Shown: positions 1 to 9,207, numbered from the stretch's first letter. The stretch: DNA of 64,000 nt from Pedobacter caeni (GCF_900129215.1 NZ_FQUQ01000008.1:248001-312000), one strand, 5' to 3'. Translations and numbers: made by a program. The notes: generated by a model from the sequence alone, not told the origin.

Positions 1-1
1 T

Positions 2-1210
2 GATTTTAGCGGTGTAACCCGTGATCGTCATTACGGATCGGCAGAATGGACAGACAGACAATTTACAGTAATTGATACAGGAGGCTATGTAGCCAACTCT
101 GAAGATGTTTTTGAAGCAGCCATCCGCGAACAGGTGGTTATTGCCATCGAAGAGGCAACAGTATTGTTGTTTATGGTGGACGTGGTAACCGGTATTACCG
201 ACCTGGATGACGAAATCGCACAATTACTCAGACGCAGCAGCAAACCTGTATTTATCGTTGTAAATAAAGTAGACAATACCCAATTGCAAAATGATGCCTC
301 CGTATTTTACGGATTTGGTTTAGGTGAGATCTATCCGATCTCTTCTATGACTGGCTCAGGAACAGGTGATTTACTGGACGATGTGATCAAACACTTCGAA
401 GATATCCCGGAAGAAGAAAATGCTTTACCTAAAATCACCATCGTTGGAAGACCTAACGTAGGAAAGTCATCTTTGATCAATGCATTAATCGGTAAAGAAA
501 GAAATATTGTAACCCCAATCGCAGGTACAACAAGAGATTCCATCCATATCCATTACAATCAATTCGGACACGAATTCATGTTTATCGATACTGCCGGACT
601 TCGCAAGAAAACCAAAGTAAAAGAGAACATCGAGTTTTATTCCGTTATGCGTACCATTAAGGCGCTGGAAGAAGCTGATGTGGTGATCTTAATGATAGAT
701 GCCATGGAAGGATTAGAGTCGCAGGACGTTAATATTTTCCACCTTGCAGAGAAGAACAAAAAAGGAATCGTGATCCTGGTTAACAAATGGGATTTAGTGG
801 AGAAAGACAGTAAAACGGTTAAGATCTTTGAAGATCAGATCCGTCAGAAACTACAACCATTCACTGATGTACCTATCGTTTTCACTTCAGTAGTGAACAA
901 ACAACGTATTTTCCAGGCTATTGAAACTGCATTAGAGGTATTCAAAAACAGAGGTAAGAAAGTTCCTACTTCGAAGTTGAACGATGTGATGCTGCCGATC
1001 ATCGAGAACTATCCTCCACCAGCATTAAAAGGAAAGTACATCAAAATCAAATACATCACCCAGATCAACGGAACATCACCAATGTTTGCTTTCTTCTGCA
1101 ACTTGCCACAATACATCAAGGAACCGTATAAACGTTTCATTGAAAACAAGCTAAGAGAAAATTTCGATTTCAGCGGAGTACCGATTCAGATCTATTTCAG
1201 ACAGAAATAA
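2..1210 (+). CDS. der: Ribosome-assembly GTPase Der (EngA), 5' end missing
   Basis: Tandem GTPase needed for maturation of the 50S ribosomal subunit. The reading frame is already open at base 2, so the gene starts before the window; 402 residues are present and Der is usually about 435, so roughly 35 are missing including the first P-loop. The fragment begins in the first G domain (G2 GVTRDRHYG, G3 DTGG, G4 NKVD). The second G domain starts near fragment residue 148 with GRPNVGKSS, then DTAGLRKK and NKWD. A C-terminal KH-like domain follows and ends normally. It converges on the S41 protease gene with only 6 bp between stops. Identification is secure; only the start lies outside the window. 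Confidence 0.97.
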   Translation, partial: DFSGVTRDRHYGSAEWTDRQFTVIDTGGYVANSEDVFEAAIREQVVIAIEEATVLLFMVDVVTGITDLDDEIAQLLRRSSKPVFIVVNKVDNTQLQNDASVFYGFGLGEIYPISSMTGSGTGDLLDDVIKHFEDIPEEENALPKITIVGRPNVGKSSLINALIGKERNIVTPIAGTTRDSIHIHYNQFGHEFMFIDTAGLRKKTKVKENIEFYSVMRTIKALEEADVVILMIDAMEGLESQDVNIFHLAEKNKKGIVILVNKWDLVEKDSKTVKIFEDQIRQKLQPFTDVPIVFTSVVNKQRIFQAIETALEVFKNRGKKVPTSKLNDVMLPIIENYPPPALKGKYIKIKYITQINGTSPMFAFFCNLPQYIKEPYKRFIENKLRENFDFSGVPIQIYFRQK

Positions 1211-1216
1211 AAACAA

Positions 1217-2797
1217 TTACTGCAGACTGGTTAATGCCTGTTTGACCATTGCGTCACTTAAGTTAAGCGCTTTGTAATAACCGGCATCACCCAGGTGGTA
1301 TTTGCACAACAATACTTTCACATCATTATAGATCAAAGGTCTTGCCGCCTGTAATAGCTTCGGCTCAATCACTATACCTTTGGTCTGAATGTATTTCAAC
1401 AGATCCTTGTAATCGGCATCATTGATGTTAAAGGTGGCAAGGTTCTGTTCTATAAAAGAAGAGGTATAACGGTTTGCGAGCACATCATAGACAAAATCGA
1501 AAAGCACCTTTTTGGCAATCAGCTTCGCATAAAATCTGTTAAACCCACTGGTATCCATTTTCACATAGACATCAGGTTGAATTCCACCGCCCAAAAACAA
1601 CTTTCCTTTCTTAACACTGTCTTTTGCGCTCACATTTTTTGCAGTCAGCTCTCCATCGTTAAAACGATCTTCGATCTCATTCTGATAAGCATTGTAGCCC
1701 TTTTTATAAGATTTCTGAATGCTTCTTCCGGAAGGTGTATAATATCTGGCAATGGTAAGATTTAAGGCCGAACCATCCACAAACGGGAACTGTTCCTGAA
1801 CAAGGCCTTTCCCAAAAGAACGACGGCCAATGATAATTCCTCTATCCAGATCCTGTACCGCACCGGCAAGGATCTCACTTGCAGAGGCTGAATTTTCGTT
1901 GATCAGGATGGCCAGTTTACCTTGTTCAAACTCTCCGCCACCAGTGGTAAAATAATCAGTTCTGGGTTCATGCTTGCCCTGTGTGTATACAATCAGCCTG
2001 TTTTCTGCTAAAATCTGATTCGCCAGACCTGTAGCAGCTGTCAGGTACCCTCCCCCATTGTCACGGAGATCCAATACCAGTTTTTTCATGCCTTTTGTTT
2101 TGAGTGAGCGGACAGATTCCACAAAATCCTGATCAGTTTCTGCACCAAAATTGCTGATGCGTACGTAGCCGGTTTCTGTATTGAGCATATAAGCAGCGTC
2201 TATACTACTCACTTTTACACGCCCGCGGTTAACAGTAAATAAAACGGGTAAAGGGTTTCCGGGATGCAAAATACTTAATTTCACCGCAGTTCCTTTTTTC
2301 CCCTTGATCTTACCAATCATTTTTTCTCTCGGTAATGACCTCCCACTCACAAAAGTGGTATCAATTTTAAGAATTTTATCTCCCTGGCGGATGCCTGAAA
2401 GAAAAGCGGGCCCCTCCTTGATGACATTCGTCACCAGCAGGGTATCATTAAGGATATAATATTCTATTCCAATTCCTTCGAAATTACCTCCAAGCGTTTC
2501 GGCAAATTCGTTTGCTTTTGCCGGAGGAAGATAAGCGCTATGAGGATCTAACTGATGCAGCAGACTGTCTATTGGCAGGTGATGTAAGCTATCTGCATTG
2601 ACTTCATCAACATAGTTTTTATTGATGATATGAATGATTTCATCCACTTTTTCAGTATTCCCGGCCAGATAACCAGCCTGTTTTTTCACCTGATATCCCT
2701 GATCTTTTAAAAATTTATAGCCTACAAACATGCCACCTATCAAAACAGTGGAATAAGTAAGGGCGATCAAAAGGTTATATCGGGTGGTCTTTTTCAT
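1217..2797 (-). CDS. S41 family C-terminal processing peptidase (CtpA/Prc-like)
   Basis: Serine protease with a Ser-Lys dyad that acts in the periplasm or at the cell envelope. The 526-residue product has one N-terminal membrane anchor or signal segment (about residues 8-28), a PDZ domain (about 100-185) and the S41 catalytic domain. Ser305 in SASASE and Lys330 in FGKGLVQ are 25 residues apart, as in the Prc dyad; the NGGG turn precedes them. A start at 2836 is open but 2797 (MKKTTRYN) is preferred: a TAACTTTA -7-like element at 2812-2819 would begin transcription just upstream of 2797, and MKK before a hydrophobic segment is typical of exported proteins. The C-terminal 120 residues have no recognised domain. 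Divergent from murQ. Confidence 0.93.
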   Translation of the reverse strand: MKKTTRYNLLIALTYSTVLIGGMFVGYKFLKDQGYQVKKQAGYLAGNTEKVDEIIHIINKNYVDEVNADSLHHLPIDSLLHQLDPHSAYLPPAKANEFAETLGGNFEGIGIEYYILNDTLLVTNVIKEGPAFLSGIRQGDKILKIDTTFVSGRSLPREKMIGKIKGKKGTAVKLSILHPGNPLPVLFTVNRGRVKVSSIDAAYMLNTETGYVRISNFGAETDQDFVESVRSLKTKGMKKLVLDLRDNGGGYLTAATGLANQILAENRLIVYTQGKHEPRTDYFTTGGGEFEQGKLAILINENSASASEILAGAVQDLDRGIIIGRRSFGKGLVQEQFPFVDGSALNLTIARYYTPSGRSIQKSYKKGYNAYQNEIEDRFNDGELTAKNVSAKDSVKKGKLFLGGGIQPDVYVKMDTSGFNRFYAKLIAKKVLFDFVYDVLANRYTSSFIEQNLATFNINDADYKDLLKYIQTKGIVIEPKLLQAARPLIYNDVKVLLCKYHLGDAGYYKALNLSDAMVKQALTSLQ

Positions 2798-2811
2798 GGT
2801 TAAATGCTGCG

Positions 2812-2819
2812 TAAAGTTA
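2812..2819 (-). promoter_or_regulatory. Candidate -7 element of the S41 protease gene
   Basis: TAACTTTA on the minus strand, one mismatch from the Bacteroidota -7 consensus TAnnTTTG, 14 nt before the ATG at 2797. No good -33 TTG lies at the expected 19-20 nt, so this is a weak prediction. It decides between the two possible starts of the downstream gene. Confidence 0.35.
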
Positions 2820-2923
2820 TAAAATAACCCTGTCAATTAATAAATTAAGTCCTATTCATTTATAATTGTTTGATAATTTTTACAAAAACCCGGAATTGCC
2901 TTAAAATCGTATTATTTAAACTG

Positions 2924-2943
2924 ATTTCCGGGAATATTTCCGG
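2924..2943 (+). repeat. Direct repeat ATTTCCGG x2 upstream of murQ
   Basis: ATTTCCGG occurs at 2924-2931 and again at 2936-2943, a 12-bp period, 41-60 bp before the murQ start. A related inverted half, CCGGAAT, lies at 2890-2896. This may be an operator or chance; no regulator gene is adjacent. Confidence 0.25.
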
Positions 2944-2983
2944 TTTAAAAAGAAAATCCCGATTTTTATCAAAAAAACCATAT

Positions 2984-3790
2984 ATGATAAGAGTAACTGA
3001 GCAGGAGTCAAAGTATAATAACATCGATCAGATGTCCGTACTTCAAATTCTTCAAGACATCAACAAAGAAGACCAGACTGTTCCTCAGGCTGTGGAGAAG
3101 GTTATCCCACAAATCGAGAAACTAGCTACCTCAGTTGCAGAACGTATGATAAATGGAGGCCGCTTATTTTATATCGGTGCAGGAACCAGTGGCCGCCTGG
3201 GCGTAGTAGACGCTTCAGAATGCCCCCCAACCTTCGGTGTTCCCTTTGACTGGGTAGTGGGTATCATTGCAGGTGGCGATACCGCCATCAGGAAAGCGGT
3301 CGAAAATGCAGAAGATGATGTGGAACAAGCCTGGATAGACCTTCAGGAATACAAAATCAATGAAAAAGATTGCCTGATCGGACTCGCTGCTTCAGGAACT
3401 ACCCCTTATGTGATCGGTGGATTAAATACGGCACGCAAGCACGGTATCTTAACCGGATGTATTGTTTGTAATGAGGGTGGTCCGATCGCTGCCGAAAGTG
3501 ATTTCCCTGTAGAAGTAGTCGTTGGACCAGAATTTTTAACGGGATCTACCCGTATGAAATCAGGTACTGCACAGAAATTAGTACTAAATATGCTCAGCAC
3601 AACAGTGATGATAAGGCTGGGCCGTGTAAAAGGAAATAAAATGGTAGATATGCAACTGACCAATCACAAACTGGTTGACAGAGGTACGCAAATGGTAATG
3701 GAAGAACTGCACATCGACCATGATCAGGCTGCTGATTTACTGATCCGTTATGGAAGCGTACGTAAAGCCGTGGAAGCAGGTACTAAATAA
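2984..3790 (+). CDS. murQ: N-acetylmuramic acid 6-phosphate etherase
   Basis: Cleaves the lactyl ether of N-acetylmuramic acid 6-phosphate to give GlcNAc-6-phosphate and D-lactate in peptidoglycan recycling. The 268-residue protein is a SIS-domain protein; phosphosugar-binding signatures include GAGTSGRLGVVDASECPPTFG near residue 65 (given in part), the SGTTPYV segment, and EFLTGSTRMKSGTAQK near 185, all strongly conserved in MurQ. A longer open frame reaches 2870, but residues before 2984 are lysine-rich and unlike the family, so the ATG at 2984 is chosen. Slightly shorter than the E. coli enzyme (about 300), as often seen in this phylum. It is followed 12 bp later by an unknown gene that may be co-transcribed. 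Confidence 0.96.
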   Translation: MIRVTEQESKYNNIDQMSVLQILQDINKEDQTVPQAVEKVIPQIEKLATSVAERMINGGRLFYIGAGTSGRLGVVDASECPPTFGVPFDWVVGIIAGGDTAIRKAVENAEDDVEQAWIDLQEYKINEKDCLIGLAASGTTPYVIGGLNTARKHGILTGCIVCNEGGPIAAESDFPVEVVVGPEFLTGSTRMKSGTAQKLVLNMLSTTVMIRLGRVKGNKMVDMQLTNHKLVDRGTQMVMEELHIDHDQAADLLIRYGSVRKAVEAGTK

Positions 3791-3802
3791 TCCCTAAAAA
3801 TT

Positions 3803-4372
3803 ATGCACGAAATTGAGCCCTTCTACCTTTGGCGCGATGATTACATTGCTGCTGAAGATGATCGTTCGCCTTTTTATAACACCGAATATTCGGAGTTCTA
3901 TTTCGACAAGCAGCTGTACAACTTTCTGATTCACCCTCAATGGGATGATTTTGGATCCAACACCCTATATCTTAAGGTATTGTATACAGATTACGAAAGG
4001 GGTTATACCATCATCGAGTTCATCGGAGAATGGAATGATGCCATCGGAAATGACATTATGTTGTTGAAACGGGAAATCCTTGAGCTGATGATCGATGAAG
4101 GAATCAATAAATTTATTCTTGTTGGCGAAAACGTCCTGAACTTTCATGCTTCTGAAGACAGCTATTATGAGGAATGGTTCCAGGATGTCGAAGATGGATG
4201 GATCACTGGAATCAACTTTCAGCAACATGTGATCGATGAATTCAGAAGCGCCAACATTGATTATTACATCAACTTTGGCGGTCAGCTTGACGATTTGGCA
4301 TGGAGAACCCTAAAACCGCTTCAGTTTTTTAAGAAAGTAGAAGAAATCCTGACAAAAAGACTCGGGGCATAG
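3803..4372 (+). CDS. Conserved hypothetical protein downstream of murQ
   Basis: A 189-residue acidic soluble protein with no signal peptide or membrane segment and no domain I can name. It is rich in aromatic and acidic residues (many Tyr, Trp, Asp, Glu), with a central alternating hydrophobic stretch (LYLKVLYTDYERGYTIIEF) suggesting beta strands followed by helices. It starts 12 bp after murQ on the same strand, so co-transcription is likely, but that does not establish a role in cell-wall recycling. Its neat length, codon use like its neighbours and clean ATG support a real gene; I recall similar unnamed proteins in Sphingobacteriaceae but cannot assign a function. Confidence 0.8.
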   Translation: MHEIEPFYLWRDDYIAAEDDRSPFYNTEYSEFYFDKQLYNFLIHPQWDDFGSNTLYLKVLYTDYERGYTIIEFIGEWNDAIGNDIMLLKREILELMIDEGINKFILVGENVLNFHASEDSYYEEWFQDVEDGWITGINFQQHVIDEFRSANIDYYINFGGQLDDLAWRTLKPLQFFKKVEEILTKRLGA

Positions 4373-4375
4373 GTT

Positions 4376-4405
4376 TTGTAAGAAGATAAACAATTAGTAA
4401 CTTTA
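4376..4405 (+). promoter_or_regulatory. Promoter of the Bax-inhibitor-1 gene
   Basis: TTG at 4376-4378, exactly 19 nt, then TAACTTTA at 4398-4405: spacing matches the Bacteroidota sigma consensus TTG-N19-TAnnTTTG with one mismatch in the -7. The predicted transcript starts near 4409, 15 nt before the ATG at 4424. The -33 TTG follows the upstream stop codon (4370-4372) directly, so this gene probably has its own transcript. Confidence 0.6.
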
Positions 4406-4423
4406 AACTAAAATTTAAATAAA

Positions 4424-5176
4424 ATGGATAACAACAATAATTACGAGTGGGCTCACAAATCTGTTTTCGTGGAGCAGCAAACCGGAATGGTTGCCAAGAA
4501 GTTCTTTGCAAATGTATTCTTATGGATGTTTGTAGCGTTGAGTCTATCAACAGTAGCAGCTTTGGTTATCTCAACTTCGCCTGCAGCTTTAGGCCAGTTG
4601 GTGAACTTTGAAACAGGACAAAGAACAGTATTAGGATATATTGCCATGTTTGCCCCTCTGGGACTGGTATTGTTAATGGGAGCCGGTTTTAGCCGCCTTT
4701 CTTATGGTGCATTATTAGGCGTTTTCGTCTTATTCTCCATCCTTTTAGGGGTGAGTTTAAGCTTTATCCTCCTAATTTATACCGCAGGATCTATCGTTGC
4801 ATGTTTTGCCGCAGCGGCAGGTATATTTGGAATCATGGCTGTTCTTGGTTACACGACTGATGTAGACTTAAGTAAATTCGGGCCAATCTTAATGGTAGGT
4901 GTTGCAGGTCTGTTCATTGCCAGTATCATTAACCTGTTCCTTGGAAGTCCAACTTTCAGCTATGTGATGAGCTTCTTTGGTGTAGCCATCTTTACTGCGC
5001 TTACCGCGTATGATGTTCAAAAACTAAAACGCATTGGTGCAGGTATCGAAGAAAATGGCGATCAAATGGTTGCTACTGACGCTAAAAAATTAGCCATCAT
5101 GGGTGCATTGTCGCTTTATCTTGACTTTATCAACATCTTCCTGTTCTTATTAAGAATCTTCGGAAGCAGAAGATAA
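4424..5176 (+). CDS. Bax inhibitor-1/YccA family membrane protein
   Basis: A 250-residue integral inner-membrane protein of the BI-1 (TMBIM/YbhL/YccA) family, whose members act as pH-sensitive calcium leak channels or FtsH-linked modulators; the exact role in bacteria is unsettled. Seven hydrophobic segments are visible from about residue 22 to 245, after a short polar Asn-rich N terminus. The family's signature near the last segments is present as AYDVQKLK around residue 200 and LSLYLDFINIFLFLLRIFG at the C terminus. Own promoter upstream and a hairpin terminator downstream, so monocistronic. Confidence 0.93.
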   Translation: MDNNNNYEWAHKSVFVEQQTGMVAKKFFANVFLWMFVALSLSTVAALVISTSPAALGQLVNFETGQRTVLGYIAMFAPLGLVLLMGAGFSRLSYGALLGVFVLFSILLGVSLSFILLIYTAGSIVACFAAAAGIFGIMAVLGYTTDVDLSKFGPILMVGVAGLFIASIINLFLGSPTFSYVMSFFGVAIFTALTAYDVQKLKRIGAGIEENGDQMVATDAKKLAIMGALSLYLDFINIFLFLLRIFGSRR

Positions 5177-5202
5177 TCAAGATTTTCCAGAATATTATTC
5201 CG

Positions 5203-5228
5203 AAGGCCATGCAGATTTGCATGGCCTT
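5203..5228 (+). terminator. Hairpin terminator after the BI-1 gene
   Basis: Perfect 11-bp stem AAGGCCATGCA (5203-5213) / TGCATGGCCTT (5218-5228) with a GATT loop, followed by TGCAATTTTATA. The U-tract is interrupted, so termination strength is uncertain. Confidence 0.65.
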
Positions 5229-5259
5229 TGCAATTTTATATGCTTTCCGTACTGTTTTT

Positions 5260-5290
5260 TTGGAAATCATTTTTCTTTGTTGCACTTTTG
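5260..5290 (+). promoter_or_regulatory. Promoter of the SAM riboswitch-metH-metF transcript
   Basis: TTG at 5260-5262, 20-nt spacer, then CACTTTTG at 5283-5290 (one mismatch to TAnnTTTG). The predicted transcription start is near 5294-5296, the first bases of riboswitch helix P1, so the aptamer forms the extreme 5' end of the RNA. Confidence 0.55.
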
Positions 5291-5293
5291 CAG

Positions 5294-5404
5294 AGCTTAT
5301 AGAGAAAGACGGAGGGATTAGACCCTGCGAAGTCTTAGCAACCTGTGCTTACAAGGTGCTACATTCTACTGGAACCGGACCATTGGCTCCCGAAAGATAA
5401 GTTA
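5294..5404 (+). promoter_or_regulatory. SAM-I (S-box) riboswitch
   Basis: Matches the S-box aptamer core in order: P1 5' strand CTTAT (5296-5300), AGAGAAAGACGGAGGGA, the internal GAAG and GCAACC segment (ending near 5343), AAGGTGCTA near 5354, the GGAACCGG...TTGGCTCC arm, and the closing P1 strand GATAAG (5396-5401). It binds S-adenosylmethionine and sits 113 nt before metH, so it would lower methionine-synthase expression when SAM is abundant. The region to the ATG has no run of U after a stable hairpin, so I cannot say whether control acts on transcription or translation. Confidence 0.92.
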
Positions 5405-5516
5405 AAGTCGACCCTACACCGGACTTTTCAATAAGCTTTTGACTGCGTATAAAATCGTAACCGATATGAAGTACATATCCGGAAGCCTTTTCCTTACGCA
5501 TTACCGGAGAAGACAA

Positions 5517-8500
5517 ATGAACATTAGAGAAGAGTTAGAGAAACGCATATTGATTATTGATGGTGCCATGGGAACCATGATCCAGCGCTATATTCTAACA
5601 GAAGAAGATTTCAGAGGAGAAAGATTTAAAGATCATCCATGTGATGTGAAAGGCAATAATGATTTGCTGAACCTCACACGCCCTGACATCATTAAAGCCA
5701 TACACACCGAATACCTTAAGGCTGGCGCAGATATCATTGAAACCAATACCTTCAGCACACAGCGCATTTCACTGGCAGATTACCAGATGGAAGAGCTGGA
5801 TTATGAAATGAGTTTTGCCGGCGCAAAACTTGCCCGCGAAGCTGTAGACGAATTCCTGGCCTCAAACCCGGATAGAAGGTCTTTCGTGGCGGGAGCTGTA
5901 GGCCCAACCAACAGAACCCTTTCCATCTCACCGGATGTAAATGATCCGGGATACCGGGCCCTTACCTTTGATGAACTCGTTGACGCTTATGATCAGCAGG
6001 TCCGCGGACTGGTAGACGGAGGCTCAGATCTTTTGTTAATCGAAACGATCTTTGATACCCTGAATGCCAAAGCTGCCATATATTCTATTAAAAAATACGA
6101 AAAAGAAATCGGCAGAACGATAGACATCATGATCTCCGGAACCATCACTGATGCTTCCGGAAGAACCCTGTCTGGACAAACCGTAGAAGCGTTTTTAAAT
6201 TCGGTGATCCATGCCAACCCGATCAGCATTGGTTTTAACTGTGCTTTAGGTGCTAAAGACATGAGGCCGCACATTGAAGAACTTTCAGCGAAAGCCACTT
6301 GTTATGTTTCGGCCTATCCAAATGCAGGTTTACCTAACGAATTTGGTGCTTATGATGAGATGCCACATGAAACTGCCCATTTGGTAGAAGATTTCATCCA
6401 GCATGGGTTTGTCAATATTGTGGGTGGTTGTTGTGGCACTACGCCGGAGCATATTGCCTGCATCGCTGCCAAAGCAAAAAACATTAACCCAAGAAAAATC
6501 ACTGAAGTAGCCCCATACTTACGCCTGAGCGGTCTGGAACCCGTAACCATCACCCCCGAAAGCATCTTCGTTAACATTGGTGAAAGAACAAACATCACCG
6601 GATCTCCTAAATTCTCAAAACTGATTTTAGGTGGTGATTACGAAGCCGCACTTACTGTTGCCCGTCAGCAGGTAGAAGGTGGTGCCCAGGTGATCGACGT
6701 AAATATGGATGAAGGGATGCTCGATGGGGAAGCCGCAATGGTAAAATTCCTCAACCTGATCGCCTCTGAGCCCGATATCTCTAAACTTCCCATCATGGTC
6801 GATTCGTCCAAGTGGACAGTAATTGAGGCCGGATTGAAATGTTTACAGGGAAAAGGGATCGTCAACTCCATCTCGTTGAAAGAAGGAGAAGAAAAATTTA
6901 AAGAAAGTGCCTTAAAAATCATGAACTATGGCGCAGCTGTGGTGGTGATGGCATTTGATGAACAAGGACAGGCAGACAACTTCGAAAGAAGAAAAGAAAT
7001 CTGTAAACGTTCTTATGATATATTAGTAAATGAAGTAGGTTTTCCTGCTCAAGACATCATATTTGATCCAAACATCCTGACCGTAGCAACGGGTCTGGAG
7101 GAACACAACAATTATGCGGTAGATTTCATCAACGCCACAAGATGGATCAAAGAAAACCTGCCTTATGCCAAAGTAAGTGGAGGGGTTTCCAATATTTCCT
7201 TCTCTTTCAGGGGAAACAATACCGTAAGGGAAGCCATGCACTCGGCCTTCCTTTACCATGCCATTAAAGCTGGTCTGGACATGGGGATTGTAAACGCCGG
7301 AATGCTGGAAGTTTATCAGGAAATTCCACCGGAGCTTCTGGAGCGTGTAGAAGACGTATTACTCAACCGCCGGGAAGATGCCACAGAAAGATTGGTGGAG
7401 TTTGCAGACACCATCAAATCTAAGGGTAAAGAGATTGTCAGAGATGAAGAATGGAGGAAAGAAAGTGTAGAAAGCAGGCTTTCACATTCCCTGGTTAAGG
7501 GAATTATTGAATACCTGGATGCCGATGTAGAAGAAGCCAGACAGAAATATCCCAAACCAATACATGTGATTGAAGGCCCCTTGATGGATGGAATGAACAT
7601 CGTTGGAGACCTCTTCGGTGCCGGAAAAATGTTTCTTCCACAGGTGGTAAAATCTGCCAGGGTAATGAAAAAAGCCGTGGCCTATCTCCTTCCTTTCATT
7701 GAGCAGGAAAAACTTGATAATCCTGATGGAAAAGCAAGTTCATCTGCGGGAAGGGTCTTAATGGCTACCGTAAAAGGTGATGTTCATGATATCGGGAAAA
7801 ATATTGTTGGCGTGGTACTGGCCTGTAACAACTTCGAGATCGTAGATCTTGGAGTGATGGTTCCGGCACAAACCATTATTCAGAAAGCCAAAGAAATTAA
7901 TGCAGATATTATCGGATTAAGTGGTCTGATTACCCCTTCGCTGGATGAAATGGTACACTTTGCCAAAGAAATGGAACGTGAAGGATTTACCATTCCCCTG
8001 ATCATCGGTGGGGCAACGACTTCCAGGATTCATGCTGCTGTAAAGGTCGCACCAAATTACTCAGGACCAGCCATCCACGTACTGGATGCTTCCAGAAGTG
8101 TAACGGTATGCAGTACCTTGATGAATGAAGAAACCAGGGGCGCTTACATTGATGGCATCAGAAAGGAATACGATAAAGCAAGGGAAGCACACTTAAATAA
8201 ACGTTCCGATAAGCGTTTTAAAACATTGGAAGAAGCCAGAAAAGATCAGTTTAAAATAGATCTTGACCTGGTTGCTCCGGCACCGGTGTTTACAGGAACA
8301 AAAGTATTTGAAGATTACCCACTGGCAGAACTGGTTCCTTATATCGACTGGACACCTTTCTTCCATACCTGGGAGCTTCGTGGCAGCTATCCTAAAATAT
8401 TTAACGATAAATTGGTTGGAGATGAAGCCAAAAAATTATTTGATGATGCTCAGGCACTGTTAAAACGCATCATCGATGAGAAACTGTTAACTGCCAAAGG

Positions 8501-9176
8501 AGTCATCGGCTTCTGGCCTGCAAACACCGTTGGAGATGACATTATCCTTGATGTAGAAGGGCAGCAAGTCACCATCCATACACTTCGTCAGCAAGCAGAA
8601 AAAGTAGCAGGAGAGCCTTATTATGCATTATCCGACTTTGTCGCTCCAAAGGAATCCGGTGTTGCCGACTATTTTGGAGGTTTTGCAGTGACTACAGGAA
8701 TAGGCTGTGATGAACTCGTAGCAGAATTTGAAGCGAACTATGATGATTATAATAGCATTATGGCCAAAGCGCTGGCCGACAGGCTTGCGGAGGCTTTTGC
8801 AGAAAGAATGCACGAACTGGTACGTAAAGATTATTGGGGTTATGCCAAAGATGAGCATTTAAGCAATGAAGAACTGATCAAGGAAGAGTATGCAGGAATA
8901 CGCCCGGCACCAGGATACCCTGCCTGTCCGGAGCATACTGAAAAAGGAACTCTTTTTGAATTACTGGATGCAGAAAATAAAATTGGCCTTCGTTTAACCG
9001 AAAGCTATGCCATGTATCCTACGGCTGCAGTAAGCGGATTTTATTTCGCCCACCCGCAGTCCAGGTATTTTGGCCTGGGTAAAATCACAAAAGATCAGAT
9101 CGAAGAATACGCCATCAGAAAAGACATGCCAATTGAAGAAGTAGAAAGATGGCTGAGTCCTAACCTGGCTTACTAA
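5517..9176 (+). CDS. metH: Cobalamin-dependent methionine synthase
   Basis: Transfers the methyl group of 5-methyltetrahydrofolate to homocysteine through methylcobalamin. The 1219-residue chain has the complete module order: homocysteine/zinc domain (about 1-330, zinc ligands Cys242, Cys305, Cys306), pterin-binding domain (about 345-610), cobalamin cap (about 640-735), B12 domain with axial His757 in DVHDIG, and the C-terminal AdoMet-activation domain (about 900-1219, RPAPGYPACPEH). Residue numbers run a few below E. coli MetH, so the start at 5517 (MNIREELE) is correct; an open frame to 5439 is riboswitch leader. Under SAM-I control and 31 bp upstream of metF, which supplies its substrate. 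Implies cobalamin uptake or synthesis in the organism. Confidence 0.98.
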   Translation: MNIREELEKRILIIDGAMGTMIQRYILTEEDFRGERFKDHPCDVKGNNDLLNLTRPDIIKAIHTEYLKAGADIIETNTFSTQRISLADYQMEELDYEMSFAGAKLAREAVDEFLASNPDRRSFVAGAVGPTNRTLSISPDVNDPGYRALTFDELVDAYDQQVRGLVDGGSDLLLIETIFDTLNAKAAIYSIKKYEKEIGRTIDIMISGTITDASGRTLSGQTVEAFLNSVIHANPISIGFNCALGAKDMRPHIEELSAKATCYVSAYPNAGLPNEFGAYDEMPHETAHLVEDFIQHGFVNIVGGCCGTTPEHIACIAAKAKNINPRKITEVAPYLRLSGLEPVTITPESIFVNIGERTNITGSPKFSKLILGGDYEAALTVARQQVEGGAQVIDVNMDEGMLDGEAAMVKFLNLIASEPDISKLPIMVDSSKWTVIEAGLKCLQGKGIVNSISLKEGEEKFKESALKIMNYGAAVVVMAFDEQGQADNFERRKEICKRSYDILVNEVGFPAQDIIFDPNILTVATGLEEHNNYAVDFINATRWIKENLPYAKVSGGVSNISFSFRGNNTVREAMHSAFLYHAIKAGLDMGIVNAGMLEVYQEIPPELLERVEDVLLNRREDATERLVEFADTIKSKGKEIVRDEEWRKESVESRLSHSLVKGIIEYLDADVEEARQKYPKPIHVIEGPLMDGMNIVGDLFGAGKMFLPQVVKSARVMKKAVAYLLPFIEQEKLDNPDGKASSSAGRVLMATVKGDVHDIGKNIVGVVLACNNFEIVDLGVMVPAQTIIQKAKEINADIIGLSGLITPSLDEMVHFAKEMEREGFTIPLIIGGATTSRIHAAVKVAPNYSGPAIHVLDASRSVTVCSTLMNEETRGAYIDGIRKEYDKAREAHLNKRSDKRFKTLEEARKDQFKIDLDLVAPAPVFTGTKVFEDYPLAELVPYIDWTPFFHTWELRGSYPKIFNDKLVGDEAKKLFDDAQALLKRIIDEKLLTAKGVIGFWPANTVGDDIILDVEGQQVTIHTLRQQAEKVAGEPYYALSDFVAPKESGVADYFGGFAVTTGIGCDELVAEFEANYDDYNSIMAKALADRLAEAFAERMHELVRKDYWGYAKDEHLSNEELIKEEYAGIRPAPGYPACPEHTEKGTLFELLDAENKIGLRLTESYAMYPTAAVSGFYFAHPQSRYFGLGKITKDQIEEYAIRKDMPIEEVERWLSPNLAY

Positions 9177-9207
9177 TTACAGACAACCAACCTTACAAGA
9201 AATATTA

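Noticed and set aside
2870..2983. N-terminal extension of MurQ
   Set aside because: Lys/Ile-rich, unlike the family, and overlaps operator-like repeats; ATG at 2984 preferred.
5209..5400. 63-codon frame upstream of metH
   Set aside because: It lies across a hairpin terminator, the promoter and the SAM-I aptamer; no protein-like sequence.
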